Translations under genes and position numbers: made by a program
Assembly (NCBI GenBank): GCA_051016155.1
Contig: CP136537.1
Location: forward strand, 744,001 to 808,000
Reading direction: 5' to 3'
Source of the DNA: RCC90-49c sp051016155
GTDB lineage: Bacteria > Bacteroidota > Bacteroidia > Cytophagales > Amoebophilaceae
DNA: 64,000 nucleotides
Notes under the pieces: model-generated
Databases searched by the model: none
What the model saw: only the letters and a program-made list of their open reading frames with translations
What the model was told of the DNA's origin: nothing
Part shown: one piece after another, positions 9,106-18,641 of the stretch
Layout: the number at the start of each line of letters is the position of its first letter
Position numbering within the stretch: position 1 is the stretch's first letter

Positions 9106-9118
9106 TAGTTGGTTATCA

Positions 9119-9237
9119 GCGTGTTATTGCATAAATAAATCTGGAGTAGTGTCTACAGGCCCATAAGGCAGCTTGTTCCTTGAGAAAGTTCGTTAAAGAT
9201 TCTTTTTAGGGGCCCAAAACGGTTTATGCAATAACGC
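9119..9237. repeat. Short element with terminal inverted repeats
   Basis: GTTATTGCATAAA at 9123-9135 is a perfect 13-bp inverted match to TTTATGCAATAAC at 9223-9235; with a 2-nt bulge the match extends outward through the GCG/CGC ends. The 119-bp segment fills the glyS to photolyase gap. It could be a MITE or a long-range hairpin. No second copy was seen in the window. Confidence 0.45.
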
Positions 9238-9248
9238 TAATTGAGACC

Positions 9249-10781
9249 ATGAAAACACTGCGCCTCATCCTAGGAGATCAACTCAACAGCCAGCATTCTT
9301 GGTTCCAGCAGTGCTGCCCCAACGTAGTGTACGTGATGATGGAGCTACGGCAAGAGACCGACTACGTCAAACACCATATCCAAAAGCTGATTGGTGGGTT
9401 CGCTGCTATGCGCAGCTTTGCTGCTCAACTACAAACAGCAGGCCATCGAGTAGTTTACCTCAAGCTGGACGATCCGCGCAACCAGCAACACCTGGACCTA
9501 AACCTCACTTGGCTTCTCAAAGAACAGCAGGCAGAACGATTGGAATACTTGCTGCCAGATGAGTACCGACTGGATGTCCAACTGCAAGCCTTCTGCGAAC
9601 AACTGCCTTTACCTACACAGGCAGTAGACACCGGTCATTTTTACACGACACGCCATGAGTTACAGCAGTTTTTTGCAGGCAAACAACAGCTAGTCATGGA
9701 AACTTTTTACCGACACATGCGCCAGCAACACCAAGTACTCTTGGAGAATGGAAAGCCGCTAGGGGGAAAATGGAACTACGATCAACAAAACAGAAAGAGA
9801 TGGCGCGGTGAAGTACCTATGCCTCCAATCACTGGATTTCAAAATGACTGTACAGCCTTGCTGCACACCATTGACCAGACTGGTGTGACTTATTTCGGAA
9901 AAGTAGATGCTTCTAATTTTCAGTGGCCTATCAACAGGGAGCAGGCATTAGCAGCGTTGGAAGATTTTTTACAGAATTCACTCGTGCATTTTGGGACTTA
10001 CCAGGATGCTATGACTACGCACTCTTGGCACTTGTTTCATGCACGCATTTCTTTTGCACTCAACATCAAACTCATTGCTCCGCAAGAAGTAGTCAACAAA
10101 GCAATCAATCATTGGCAGCAACATCACCATGTCATTTCCATAGCGCAGGTAGAGGGATTTGTCCGGCAAATCGTAGGCTGGCGAGAGTTTATGCGTGGTG
10201 TTTATTGGGCCTACATGCCTGATTATGCCACTTACAACTTCTTCCAACATACTCGGCCTTTACCGGCCTATTACTGGACAGGCCACACTAAAATGCGTTG
10301 CATGCAGTATGCTATTACGCAGTCGCTTACCCACGCTTATGCCCACCATATCCAACGCTTGATGGTCACTGGCAACTTTGCCTTGCTCGCTGGTATTCAC
10401 CCTGATGCGGTGGATGCCTGGTATTTGGGCATTTACATCGATGCTATCCAATGGGTAGAAATCACCAATACACGCGGCATGAGCCAGTTTGCAGATGGAG
10501 GTATTGTAGCTACCAAACCCTATGTGAGCAGTGCCAACTACATTGATAAGATGAGTGACTACTGCGGCAGCTGCTACTATGACCCTAAAAAGCGCTATGG
10601 AGCGCGTGCTTGTCCCTTCAATAGCCTTTATTGGCATTTTTTCGCTACCCACCGCAAACAACTTCAAAAGAACGGCCGCATTGGCTTAGTTTATAAACTA
10701 CTAGATAAGATGGCACTTGAAGAGCGGAATGCCATCATAGACCAGGCTCAACATTATTTAGAAAACGTAGATGCGCTCTAA
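9249..10781 (+). CDS. FeS-BCP type (6-4) photolyase / cryptochrome-related protein
   Basis: Deoxyribodipyrimidine photolyase-related protein (510 aa), the prokaryotic FeS-BCP clade that uses FAD, a ribolumazine-type antenna and a 4Fe-4S cluster to repair (6-4) photoproducts. The N-terminal Rossmann-like domain starts LRLILGDQLN. The four cluster cysteines are visible: one in KMRCMQYA, two in YCGSC and one in ARACPFN. The last three are spaced C-x2-C-x12-C, as in characterised members. The FAD-binding helical region (TNTRGMSQFADGG, NYIDKMSDYC) is intact, so an active enzyme is likely. Its retention implies exposure to light or a free stage of the host or microbe (inference). Confidence 0.9.
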   Translation: MKTLRLILGDQLNSQHSWFQQCCPNVVYVMMELRQETDYVKHHIQKLIGGFAAMRSFAAQLQTAGHRVVYLKLDDPRNQQHLDLNLTWLLKEQQAERLEYLLPDEYRLDVQLQAFCEQLPLPTQAVDTGHFYTTRHELQQFFAGKQQLVMETFYRHMRQQHQVLLENGKPLGGKWNYDQQNRKRWRGEVPMPPITGFQNDCTALLHTIDQTGVTYFGKVDASNFQWPINREQALAALEDFLQNSLVHFGTYQDAMTTHSWHLFHARISFALNIKLIAPQEVVNKAINHWQQHHHVISIAQVEGFVRQIVGWREFMRGVYWAYMPDYATYNFFQHTRPLPAYYWTGHTKMRCMQYAITQSLTHAYAHHIQRLMVTGNFALLAGIHPDAVDAWYLGIYIDAIQWVEITNTRGMSQFADGGIVATKPYVSSANYIDKMSDYCGSCYYDPKKRYGARACPFNSLYWHFFATHRKQLQKNGRIGLVYKLLDKMALEERNAIIDQAQHYLENVDAL

Positions 10782-10905
10782 TTTGCCGTAACATTCAGAA
10801 CTATATGCATGGAACGGGATGTATGTACTCTGTAGGCCTCATAGGCCTGTAGTAGCTCTGTACAAGACAGAAGAACGCCTGTGATAAAAGCACATGCACT
10901 CTCTA

Positions 10906-11964
10906 CTACTCGGTGTCCTGTTCAGTAGCAAACTTCTTCTTGATCCAGCGCGGTAGGTAAATCGCCCCCAGCAGGAGATAGATATAATAAGTGAACACGC
11001 GCCAAAGCACATCTGTAATGAGCGTATAGTCTCCCAGAAGGTCTCCATACAGCTTTTTGTAAAAGAACTCTGCCGTACCGCTGCTGCCTGGGGTAGGAGA
11101 GATCAGCATGATGGTCCACATAACGATTTGTTTGCCGAAAACCACTAGGTGCTCGACGAAACTTAAAGGCGTGTAAGCAGCGATGATGAAGTTGAGTACT
11201 GTATATCGGGCACTCCACGTAGCCATCGTAGCAAAACCTACCCCAAGCCAGTAAGACCAGGACTCACCCTGCAGGGCCTGTGATGCTAGAATGAGCTCTT
11301 CGCCATGTCTCTGTGCAGCTTGCCGCCACCTTTTTAAAAAACTAATGCTCGTCACTTTCACTAAAACCCACCTAAAGAACGTGGGGAATAAAAACAGGGC
11401 TGAGGCCACTGTGACCGTATAGAGCAATACAAAGGTATAGCTTGACCAAAATACAAGCTTTAAGCTACTCCCTAAGTTAGGGTCTAGCGCTGATAGGTGA
11501 GTAAAAATAGATTCGTAAGCTCCCCCAAAGCCTGCAGAAGCTGTTAGTATAAAAAATAGGCTATCAAATATAGTGGTAACCATCACATAGGCCAGCGATT
11601 TACCCAGACTGATACCTTCCTTGAGTAGCAAAAAAATGGCTACAAAGCCACCTCCCACTACCGAGGGAGTTACTGCAGAGGAAAACTCCCAGAGGATGAT
11701 GATGTAAAAGCTACTTAGCCAGCTTAGGTCTTTGTGCGTAAGTACCCTAAGGCGCTGGATGTAGAACCAATCGCGAACAATCACCGCGAGCACCACCAAG
11801 AGCATACACCGCCCATCAGCTTCTCCCGTCAGCCTGAGACTTGTCCAGTTAAAGTCATCATCTTGAGCAATAAGGTAGAAAACGGCGCCAATACCTATTA
11901 TTACAGGAATCCATATTTTGTTTAGATTGAGCGTGCCAAGTGCTTTTTTTGCATTGGGGTCCAT
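10906..11964 (-). CDS. Lysylphosphatidylglycerol synthase-like TM (flippase-like) protein
   Basis: Integral membrane protein of 352 aa with about eight hydrophobic segments, matching the UPF0104/YbhN-like domain (PF03706) found in the flippase part of MprF. The family hallmark is the SAVTPSVVGGGFVAIFLL segment (about residues 95-112) and the later SPTPGSSGTAEFF motif. There is no soluble lysyl-transferase domain, so lipid aminoacylation is not expected; lipid translocation is inferred. It lies 23 bp downstream of gatC on the same strand and is probably cotranscribed. Confidence 0.85.
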   Translation of the reverse strand: MDPNAKKALGTLNLNKIWIPVIIGIGAVFYLIAQDDDFNWTSLRLTGEADGRCMLLVVLAVIVRDWFYIQRLRVLTHKDLSWLSSFYIIILWEFSSAVTPSVVGGGFVAIFLLLKEGISLGKSLAYVMVTTIFDSLFFILTASAGFGGAYESIFTHLSALDPNLGSSLKLVFWSSYTFVLLYTVTVASALFLFPTFFRWVLVKVTSISFLKRWRQAAQRHGEELILASQALQGESWSYWLGVGFATMATWSARYTVLNFIIAAYTPLSFVEHLVVFGKQIVMWTIMLISPTPGSSGTAEFFYKKLYGDLLGDYTLITDVLWRVFTYYIYLLLGAIYLPRWIKKKFATEQDTE

Positions 11965-11987
11965 ACTATGATTTTTAGGCGATCAGA

Positions 11988-12275
11988 CTATTCCTTGACT
12001 TTGGGCACTCTAAAATAGTCTGTGTCCTTGCTAGGGGCATTGGTTAGGCTTTTTTCCTGCACCAGCGGTGCTTGGGGCACATCTTCATTGGTGATATTCT
12101 GCTCAGGGGACATCGTGGCCAGCGGCAGCACGCCTTGGGTATCCACTTCGCCTAACTTCTCCATCCAGTGAACAATATTGTTCAAATCCTTGAGCAAGGC
12201 GGATTCGTCTTGTGCATTCAACTCAAGTTGAGCCAGGTGCGCTATTTTTTGAAGTAAAGGTCGATCGATGTCCAC
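11988..12275 (-). CDS. gatC: Asp/Glu-tRNA amidotransferase subunit C
   Basis: GatC (95 aa), the small scaffold subunit of the GatCAB transamidase that converts Glu-tRNA(Gln) or Asp-tRNA(Asn). It has the typical N-terminal helix LLQKIAHLAQLEL and the C-terminal strand DTDYFRVPKV, which threads into GatA. gatA and gatB are not in the window, so the complex is encoded at separate loci, as is common in this phylum. Confidence 0.93.
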   Translation of the reverse strand: MDIDRPLLQKIAHLAQLELNAQDESALLKDLNNIVHWMEKLGEVDTQGVLPLATMSPEQNITNEDVPQAPLVQEKSLTNAPSKDTDYFRVPKVKE

Positions 12276-12486
12276 TATACTTGAGGATGAGTGATTGGGT
12301 TGTTAGACTGTTTGTTTATTATTTATTGAATGCTTTTTAGACGGTTGCTGAGCTTGAAATGGGCTCAATAAAAGTCGTTTTCCAGAGCGTTAATAGCCTA
12401 TCGGATGCATGCTATAATAGTTCCTAAAGAATGACTGTAAGATAAAATAACACACCTCAAGCGGCCCCTCTCAATGCACCTCACCT

Positions 12487-12561
12487 TGTTATGTTAACGC
12501 AATGAAACATCCCTGCGAGGTCCACAAAACGCAGTGATTCCTCGCCAGGCTCGGAATGACA
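12487..12561 (+). repeat. Dispersed 75-77 bp element, copy A
   Basis: Begins TGTTATG and ends with CTCGCCAGGCTCGGAATGAC. It aligns over its length with 48003-48079 and, more weakly, with 33894-33970. The shared core (GAAnCATCCCTGC on the left, CAGGCTCGGAATGACAAGG on the right) resembles the GTCACCCTGAGC-type repeats scattered through many bacterial genomes. Confidence 0.75.
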
Positions 12562-12607
12562 AGGTTAATGCATAAGACGAGAAACCAAATTATTCTCTAG
12601 CCTACGA

Positions 12608-12655
12608 CAGGCACAAGCGCACACAATCACACAATAAATAGAGGTACTAGTAAAC
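12608..12655. repeat. Octamer-periodic array
   Basis: Successive 8-mers AATCACAC, AATAAATA, (two degenerate units), AATGAGCT show the AATnAnnC-like period seen at several other intergenic sites of the window. Confidence 0.5.
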
Positions 12656-12724
12656 AAATGAGCTCATCAGGCGAGTAAAGATACGATAAAGAAACGGAAG
12701 ACTATCACGCCTCCTAAGCGATCG

Positions 12725-13828
12725 CTAGTCTGCTACCCGCGTGCCTTGATGAATCCTGATCAGCGTTTGGTCAGCCTTGATACGCTCCATGATGGCTACA
12801 CTACTTTGACCTTTGGCGTCTGTAATGAACACCTGACCAAAATTCTGCTGGGCCATGAGTGTCACCAATCGATCTATACGCTGCTCATCCAGCTTGTCAA
12901 AAATATCGTCGAGCAGCAACAGCGGCTTCACCTGTAGTGCCTGTTCTATGCACGCAAACTGCGCTAGCCTCAGGGCAATAATAAATGATTTTTGTTGGCC
13001 TTGAGAACCTAGTTTTTTCAAAGAGTGGCCATTCAGTGTAAAATGAAAATCGTCTCGGTGTACTCCCATAGTAGTACGCTGCAGTAGGACATCCTGCGGA
13101 AGGCTACTGAGAAATCGTTCCTCAAAATCTGCGCTCCCTACTTCTGATACATAGGTCAATTGTACTGTTTCCTCTGCTGCTACAAAATAGTGGTAATGCT
13201 TTTGAAAGAGAGGATAAAACTGCTGGATAAAAGCTTGCCGAGCTACAAACAAGTACTTGCTCAGTGGAAGTAGCTGCTCATTGTAAGCAGTCAGTAGATC
13301 ACGATCTAAGCCCTGGCCTTCTTTGTGCAGTCTCAGCAAGCTGTTGCGTTGTTTCAGGAGGTGCTGGTACTTAGCAAGTTGGTCTAGATATTCCCTATCC
13401 AGCTGACAAAGGAGGCTGTCAAAGAATTTTCTCCTAACCTCACTGCCTCCGCGGATCAGATCTATGTCGTAAGGGGTGGTCAGTACAATAGGAAACAGCC
13501 CAATATGGTCCCGTAGCTTTTCATAAGGCTTATGATTCCTTTTCAGTGTTTTACCATTTTGTTGATGAAAAACACACTGCAAATCGTAGGGATGGTCTGC
13601 CTTGATGAACTGGCCTGCCACAGCAAAGGCTGTTTCTCCATGGTGGATGTTCTGCGCATCGATTGAATTAAAAGCGCTTTTGGTCAAAGAGAGATAGTGA
13701 ATCGCATCTAGTAAACTGGTTTTGCCCGCTCCATTAGCCCCTACAATAAAGTTGAGCTGCGCTGCAAATGCCAGCTCAATAGCTTTATAGTTCTTGAAAT
13801 GGGCACATCGGAGCTTTGTGAGGTGCAT
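12725..13828 (-). CDS. recF: DNA replication/repair ATPase RecF
   Basis: RecF (367 aa), an SMC-like ABC ATPase that loads RecA at gaps through RecOR. Walker A is GANGAGKTS at about residues 32-40, followed by LLDAIHYLSLTKS. The ABC signature region is LGSQGQQKSFIIALRLAQ and Walker B is LLLLDDIFDKLD. The VTLMAQQNFGQVFITDA D-loop/H-loop region is present. Length and motifs are normal. It is divergent from pdhA, with 164 bp between starts. Confidence 0.96.
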   Translation of the reverse strand: MHLTKLRCAHFKNYKAIELAFAAQLNFIVGANGAGKTSLLDAIHYLSLTKSAFNSIDAQNIHHGETAFAVAGQFIKADHPYDLQCVFHQQNGKTLKRNHKPYEKLRDHIGLFPIVLTTPYDIDLIRGGSEVRRKFFDSLLCQLDREYLDQLAKYQHLLKQRNSLLRLHKEGQGLDRDLLTAYNEQLLPLSKYLFVARQAFIQQFYPLFQKHYHYFVAAEETVQLTYVSEVGSADFEERFLSSLPQDVLLQRTTMGVHRDDFHFTLNGHSLKKLGSQGQQKSFIIALRLAQFACIEQALQVKPLLLLDDIFDKLDEQRIDRLVTLMAQQNFGQVFITDAKGQSSVAIMERIKADQTLIRIHQGTRVAD

Positions 13829-13992
13829 CAGTTCCTTTTTAGATGTTTTTAGTTAGCTTCGCGTCAGGGTTGTTTGCTATTGAACCACTCACATCCTATC
13901 GCTACAGGCGCCTCCCTCCTACCAGAAAGGGGGCTTGAGACTGCAAGGAAGATAGTCAATGCGCCCTAGCCTATACCTCCTAACAAAACCAC

Positions 13993-15039
13993 ATGGAAAG
14001 CACAGTAGACCTTGTTGATACAAAGCAGGTGGAGCGACCAAAAGTAAAGGCACCCCTCAAATTTTCAAAAGCCACCTACTTGTTTTGGTATGAGCGGATG
14101 CTGCTCATGCGCAAGTTTGAAGAAAAGGCAGGGCAGCTCTATGGACAACAAAAGATCAAAGGCTTTTGTCATTTGTACAATGGCCAAGAAGCCTGTGTGG
14201 TAGGCGCTGTCACAGCGCTGAACAAAGAGGACAAGTACATCACTGCCTATCGCGACCATGCCCACCCCATTGCCTTAGGAACTGATCCTAAATACGTCAT
14301 GGCAGAGCTGTTGGCCAAAGCTTCAGGCGTCTCTAGAGGTAAGGGCGGCTCTATGCACATGTTTGATAAGGAAAAGAACTTATTTGGTGGCCATGGGATT
14401 GTGGGAGGACAAGTTCCTTTGGGTGTAGGCATTGCTTTTGCGGAAAAATACAAGCAAACCCAACATTTATGCATCACCTTCATGGGCGATGGAGCAGTAC
14501 GGCAAGGAGCTTTTCACGAGGCTTTGAACCTGGCCATGCTCTACCAGTTGCCCATCATCTTTGTCATCGAAAACAATGGCTATGCCATGGGCACCTCGGT
14601 AGAGCGAAGTTCTAATGTCACTGAACTTTATAGGCTAGGAGCTGCCTATGACATGCCTTCACTCGCCGTAGATGGCATGGACGTAGAGGCTGTGCATTGG
14701 GCCATAGCCGATGCAGCTGAAAAAGCCAGACAAGGACTTCCTAGTCTGTTGGAATTAAAGACCTACCGCTACAGAGGGCACTCTATTTCTGACCCTGCCA
14801 AGTACCGCACCAAAGAAGAGCTAGCGGCCTACAAGCAGCAAGACCCTATAGAGCGCGTGCGCACGACGATTCTGGCCCAGCAGCTAGCAAAAGAAACAGC
14901 CCTGGACAGCATTGACCAGCGTGTTAAGAAGCAAATTGCCGAAGCAGTTGCCTTTGCCGAAGCTGCTGATCTTCCTGCGCCCTCAGAAGCTTATGAGCAT
15001 GTGTATGCCCAAAAAGATTATCCATTCCTAAAAAGTTAA
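13993..15039 (+). CDS. pdhA: Pyruvate dehydrogenase E1 component, alpha subunit
   Basis: E1-alpha (348 aa) of the pyruvate dehydrogenase complex, which decarboxylates pyruvate on thiamine diphosphate and passes the acetyl group to E2. The TPP/Mg motif runs from GDGAVRQGAFHEALNLA to IENNGYAMG. HLYNGQEACVVGA, YRDHAHPIALG and RGKGGSMHMFD are typical E1-alpha segments. The phosphorylation-loop equivalent YRYRGHSISDP is intact. The E1-beta and E2 genes are not adjacent. Confidence 0.95.
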   Translation: MESTVDLVDTKQVERPKVKAPLKFSKATYLFWYERMLLMRKFEEKAGQLYGQQKIKGFCHLYNGQEACVVGAVTALNKEDKYITAYRDHAHPIALGTDPKYVMAELLAKASGVSRGKGGSMHMFDKEKNLFGGHGIVGGQVPLGVGIAFAEKYKQTQHLCITFMGDGAVRQGAFHEALNLAMLYQLPIIFVIENNGYAMGTSVERSSNVTELYRLGAAYDMPSLAVDGMDVEAVHWAIADAAEKARQGLPSLLELKTYRYRGHSISDPAKYRTKEELAAYKQQDPIERVRTTILAQQLAKETALDSIDQRVKKQIAEAVAFAEAADLPAPSEAYEHVYAQKDYPFLKS

Positions 15040-15065
15040 TTACCAACTCATTATCTGTCTTTTTC

Positions 15066-15764
15066 ATGCGCACTACGCTATCCAAAAGATTAAAAAGGGA
15101 AACACCCCCTCAGCCTTCTCCAGATCGTTTACAGCAGCTAGCAGATCGCCTGCTGCAGCATCAGCAGCGACTGTATGTAATAGGCATACTGGCCATTATG
15201 CTTAGTATAGGGTCCTTTTACTGGCAAAATAGACAGCAGCAGCAGAATGCCATAGCACAAAGTGAGCTCTTTCAGGCTATTTACTATTTTGAGGCAGGAG
15301 TGTTTGACAAAGCCCTACAAGGCGATGGCGTCTGTGCAGGCCTGCTCGACATTATTAAAGAATATGGCTGGACCCAAGCCGCTAATCTCGCCCATTTTTA
15401 CGCAGGCGTTAGCTACCTGCACCAACAGGAGGAAGCACAAGCCATTGCGCACCTCAGCCAATTCAAGGCGCAAGATGACTTGCTCCAAGCCCGGGCTTGG
15501 TCGCTCCTGGGCGATGCTTACACCGCGCAGCAAGCTTATGCTCAAGCGACTCAATACTATATGAAAGCTGCCAACTACAAGCCCAACAAGGTGTTTACGC
15601 CTATTTACTTGATCCAAGCAGCCCTGGTTTATGAAACCAATCAGGAGTATCAAAAAGCTTTGTCATGCTATCAGCGCATTGTGGAGAAATTCCCCAGTGC
15701 AGAACAGTGCGGCGAAGCCCGCAAACACCTTGCTCGGCTCCAAGCCATGAAGGCTGCGTTGTGA
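15066..15764 (+). CDS. Membrane-anchored TPR protein (YfgM-like)
   Basis: Protein of 232 aa with a basic N-terminus, one transmembrane segment at about residues 37-55 (LYVIGILAIMLSIGSFYW) and a periplasmic tail of TPR helices (AANLAHFYAGVSYLHQ, ARAWSLLGDAYTAQ, TPIYLIQAALVYETN). The layout matches the YfgM/COG2976-like tetratricopeptide proteins common in Bacteroidota, thought to act as envelope chaperone partners (inference). It follows pdhA by 26 bp and may be cotranscribed. No catalytic motif is seen. Confidence 0.75.
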   Translation: MRTTLSKRLKRETPPQPSPDRLQQLADRLLQHQQRLYVIGILAIMLSIGSFYWQNRQQQQNAIAQSELFQAIYYFEAGVFDKALQGDGVCAGLLDIIKEYGWTQAANLAHFYAGVSYLHQQEEAQAIAHLSQFKAQDDLLQARAWSLLGDAYTAQQAYAQATQYYMKAANYKPNKVFTPIYLIQAALVYETNQEYQKALSCYQRIVEKFPSAEQCGEARKHLARLQAMKAAL

Positions 15765-16031
15765 GCCTAATTTAAAAATAGACTACTTAAGGTGAAGGCG
15801 CTGCAAAGGCCTTATGTGGAGCTATCGGGCCTATTTCTTAAAGTCAGCACACAGTTCGGCATTGTCCTTGGTCTACCCATTACTGGGCATCAAAACCGAT
15901 CAAAAGCGAGAAGCATTAGGGGAGGTGTGCCATCCAGCTGAAAGTGTGTAAGGCTACAGCTAGAAGGAAAAAGGGAGGAGCATGGCACATTACTTGCGAT
16001 GACCTATGGCAGCGATGAGGACGTAATATGC

Positions 16032-16997
16032 TCAGTTAAGTATGATAACATTATCTATCTCAAATTCTTTTGTTCCTATGGTAACAGTAGCCAACAGTGC
16101 TGGAAGAAGCGTTCTCTGTTCTTCTCTAAGCGCGGCTTTGTTGGCTTCTCTATGCTGACTTACCAGTTTGAGCAACGCTGTATCTGTGAAATTAACCTTG
16201 AAAGGATCTAAGGCCAATTTTTCGTCCTGTACAAGGAAAATATCCTCGCCACGAGTGCAAATATCAAGCGTCTTATGCTCCCAAGACCCTGCACTACTAG
16301 TAAGCTTAACAGATACAGATAAGTCCTTCAGACTGATTGCTTTCGTTCCCGTATTGTGAATCACGGCATCTCTGATTTGCACTTCGCATTTATCGCGATA
16401 CCACATGATCGTAGCTCTCTTTTCTCTTATTTCTCTCAAATTTTCGCTTTGTGCTTTCAAGCTTTTGAGCTCAATGTTAGACAATGCATTCTGAGCCTGT
16501 GCTACCTCACCAACGTTCCAATCAACGGTCTGTTCGTATGCCTGATCGCCTGTAGGGCCTATAATACAGTACTTCACTTGAGCTTGCCGTATCCAGAAAG
16601 GCCGAGGTCTTAGATATAAAGTTGCTGTTGCTTCACTTTGAAGCTCTGGAGCGCGTCGAAGTGGAGTAGCCCGAGGTTCGGTCAAGTCTACCCTAACTTC
16701 ATTAATGCCATACTTAATTTTTCCCCACAGGAACGGATCAATGCTATTATTATCAGAGAGGTTAGCGCCTGTGACTTGGGCTTTAATCTTACATTCACTC
16801 AAGTCTATGTTTCCGCCCTCGGCCTCCAGCGTTGCTTGAATAAGTTGTCCAGCCTCGTAGGGTACATGAGATACTCTTAGGGTTCCCGTACTTCGTGGAG
16901 TGTGCTTCCCTGTTGAGCACTGAGGAGCACCTAGTAGTAAGACTAGACTTATCAAACCAATGAGCTGTTTTAGGGATTCCATGGCATTGATTTTCAT
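16032..16997 (-). CDS. Exported hypothetical protein
   Basis: 321 aa, family not recognised. The N-terminus carries a hydrophobic signal-like segment (LIGLISLVLLLGAPQCS). The cysteine after it lacks a good lipobox (A-P-Q-C), so a lipoprotein is possible but not well supported. The body alternates short beta strands with charged loops and has one helical, coiled-coil-like stretch near SNIELKSLKAQSENLREI. An ATG five codons in (16982) is an alternative start. The ends of the gene are flanked by non-coding DNA, so it appears to be a single transcription unit. Confidence 0.65.
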   Translation of the reverse strand: MKINAMESLKQLIGLISLVLLLGAPQCSTGKHTPRSTGTLRVSHVPYEAGQLIQATLEAEGGNIDLSECKIKAQVTGANLSDNNSIDPFLWGKIKYGINEVRVDLTEPRATPLRRAPELQSEATATLYLRPRPFWIRQAQVKYCIIGPTGDQAYEQTVDWNVGEVAQAQNALSNIELKSLKAQSENLREIREKRATIMWYRDKCEVQIRDAVIHNTGTKAISLKDLSVSVKLTSSAGSWEHKTLDICTRGEDIFLVQDEKLALDPFKVNFTDTALLKLVSQHREANKAALREEQRTLLPALLATVTIGTKEFEIDNVIILN

Positions 16998-17402
16998 GAT
17001 TGTCAGCTTTTATAGAGTCTTCAATTCACCACTTTGCTTAGTCTTTCTACTCTTAATATAGAGCCGCGGTTTTACATTACCAAGCGTTGTGCTTACGCGT
17101 GCTCGTGTATCCAGCTGTCTTGACTTAAGCTATTAAAGTGTAAGTCGACAAGCAGCTCCACCTGGCGCAAGTCTCTTGGCTTGTGCCTTTTTCCAACTGG
17201 GGCTGCATAGAGCCTTTCGATACAACCCAGAGCTATGTCATTGCTGCGGCACTAAGTATGCCGCCCTAGCTGAGAGAGCCCAAGCGAGGACGCTTGAACC
17301 AGGCTTGTGAAGATGCTTGCGTTAGACGCGTTCTAAACTACTCAATAAACAAATGAATAAGTAGTTCAATTAAACAGATAATCTAATCAACAAATAACTC
17401 TA
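16998..17402. other. Gene-free gap ending in an octamer array
   Basis: About 405 bp. Nothing is recognisable from 16998 to about 17335. From 17336 to 17402 there is an AT-rich array with an 8-bp period that, on the minus strand, reads GAGTTATT, TGTTGATT, AGATTATC, TGTTTAAT and so on. It abuts the stop codon of the LolC/E-type permease gene. Confidence 0.55.
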
Positions 17403-18641
17403 TCACCCAACAACACAATGGTCGCGGATATTTGTTTGGGCAGCTAGCTGCGCAGGCCGATAAGCAGCCAACCATGTCATCCCCACCACACTGACAGCCG
17501 TGTAGACAAAGTCACTCACCTGTCTCTTGACAGGATAGGCTTCTATCAGGCTGGTTGCTGCGCCCAAGGATACGAGCCCATATTGCTGCTGCAGCCAGCT
17601 CAGCACCCAAGCAGCCACCATCCCTAGGGCGGTACCACGCAACGCAATCCATAGGCCTTTGAGCAAGAAGATACGCCGAATGTCTTGTGGCGTCGCTCCC
17701 AAAGTGTACAAAACAGCAATATCATGCCGTTTATCCAAGACCAGCATAGAGAGCAAAAAGAAAATATTGAGCGAAGCCACAAGCAGAATAAAGGAAAAGG
17801 TAACAAACACAAAGAGCCGCTCTATGTAAATGGCCTGTACCAAGGCAGCTTGCTGTTCGTTGCTATTGCGCACCTGAAAGCAATCAGGGACTAGCTGCTT
17901 GAGGGCACGCTGCACCTGATGCACTGCAAAGCCTGGCGCCACCTGGATTTCTAGCGCCGTCTGCCTGTGCTCCATATCCATGAGGGCAGCTGCAAAGTCA
18001 ATGGGCACAATGACATAGCGTTCATCAAATTGCTTCTCAACGGCAAAGGTGGCGCCTGGCACAATACTTTTACATCTATAAAAATTCTGGGGCAAAAAGG
18101 TGCTGCCTTGCATTTTTTTAGGGTAAAAGACTTGCAGGGCGTGAAACTGACTAGGGAGTGTAACAGACAGGGCATACTGTACGCCACTGCCCAGCATCGC
18201 CATGCTCACGGCTCCCTGTTTAAGTTGAAAGGCTCCTTGGGTGATAAACGGCTCGAGCCGACTCTCGTGTAGAAACTCCTCTGAAACGCCTTTGAGTTTG
18301 GCTACCACCTGTCGGTCTTGGTAGCGAAGCAGGGCATTGTCTTCCAATACATCCACCACCTTGGCTACCCCTGGCACGGCGACCATCTGCTGTCTCAGTG
18401 TCGAATCTAGCACAAAAGACTTCCCTTTTTTCAGCTCTATCTTGATGTCTGGGTCAAAAGAGCGAAACAAAGATCTGATGAGCTCTTCTAGGCCATTGAA
18501 CACAGAGAGTACTAGCAGTAGGGCCATAGTGCTCACTGCCACACTGACAAAGGAAACGAGGCCTATCCGATGGATTAAGTTCCTCTTAGTGCTAGATCGG
18601 GTGTAGCGGCTTGCAATGAAGAAAGGGAAGTTCACGAGCAA
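17403..18641 (-). CDS. LolC/LolE-family ABC transporter permease
   Basis: Lipoprotein-releasing-system type permease (412 aa) of the FtsX/MacB superfamily. A first transmembrane helix at about residues 22-47 (IGLVSFVSVAVSTMALLLVLSV), a large periplasmic domain (about 50-265) and three C-terminal helices (about 275-400) are visible. The N-terminus FIASRYTRSSTKRNLIHRI matches Bacteroidota LolC/E proteins. It should work with a LolD ATPase to extract lipoproteins from the inner membrane; no lolD is adjacent. A second member of the family is at 34846. Confidence 0.88.
   Translation of the reverse strand: MLVNFPFFIASRYTRSSTKRNLIHRIGLVSFVSVAVSTMALLLVLSVFNGLEELIRSLFRSFDPDIKIELKKGKSFVLDSTLRQQMVAVPGVAKVVDVLEDNALLRYQDRQVVAKLKGVSEEFLHESRLEPFITQGAFQLKQGAVSMAMLGSGVQYALSVTLPSQFHALQVFYPKKMQGSTFLPQNFYRCKSIVPGATFAVEKQFDERYVIVPIDFAAALMDMEHRQTALEIQVAPGFAVHQVQRALKQLVPDCFQVRNSNEQQAALVQAIYIERLFVFVTFSFILLVASLNIFFLLSMLVLDKRHDIAVLYTLGATPQDIRRIFLLKGLWIALRGTALGMVAAWVLSWLQQQYGLVSLGAATSLIEAYPVKRQVSDFVYTAVSVVGMTWLAAYRPAQLAAQTNIRDHCVVG

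Larger units (their letters stand above)
12276..12724. other. Gene-free gap between recF and gatC
   Basis: About 450 bp without a supported gene. It holds a copy of the 75-77 bp dispersed element (12487-12561) and an octamer-periodic array (about 12608-12655). A weaker octamer-like run is at 12298-12335. Confidence 0.6.

Noticed and set aside
15805..15830. GAAGGCGCTGCAAAGG near 15812 as another MITE end
   Set aside because: Only the central part matches the MITE terminal repeat and no partner end is found in the next few hundred bases.
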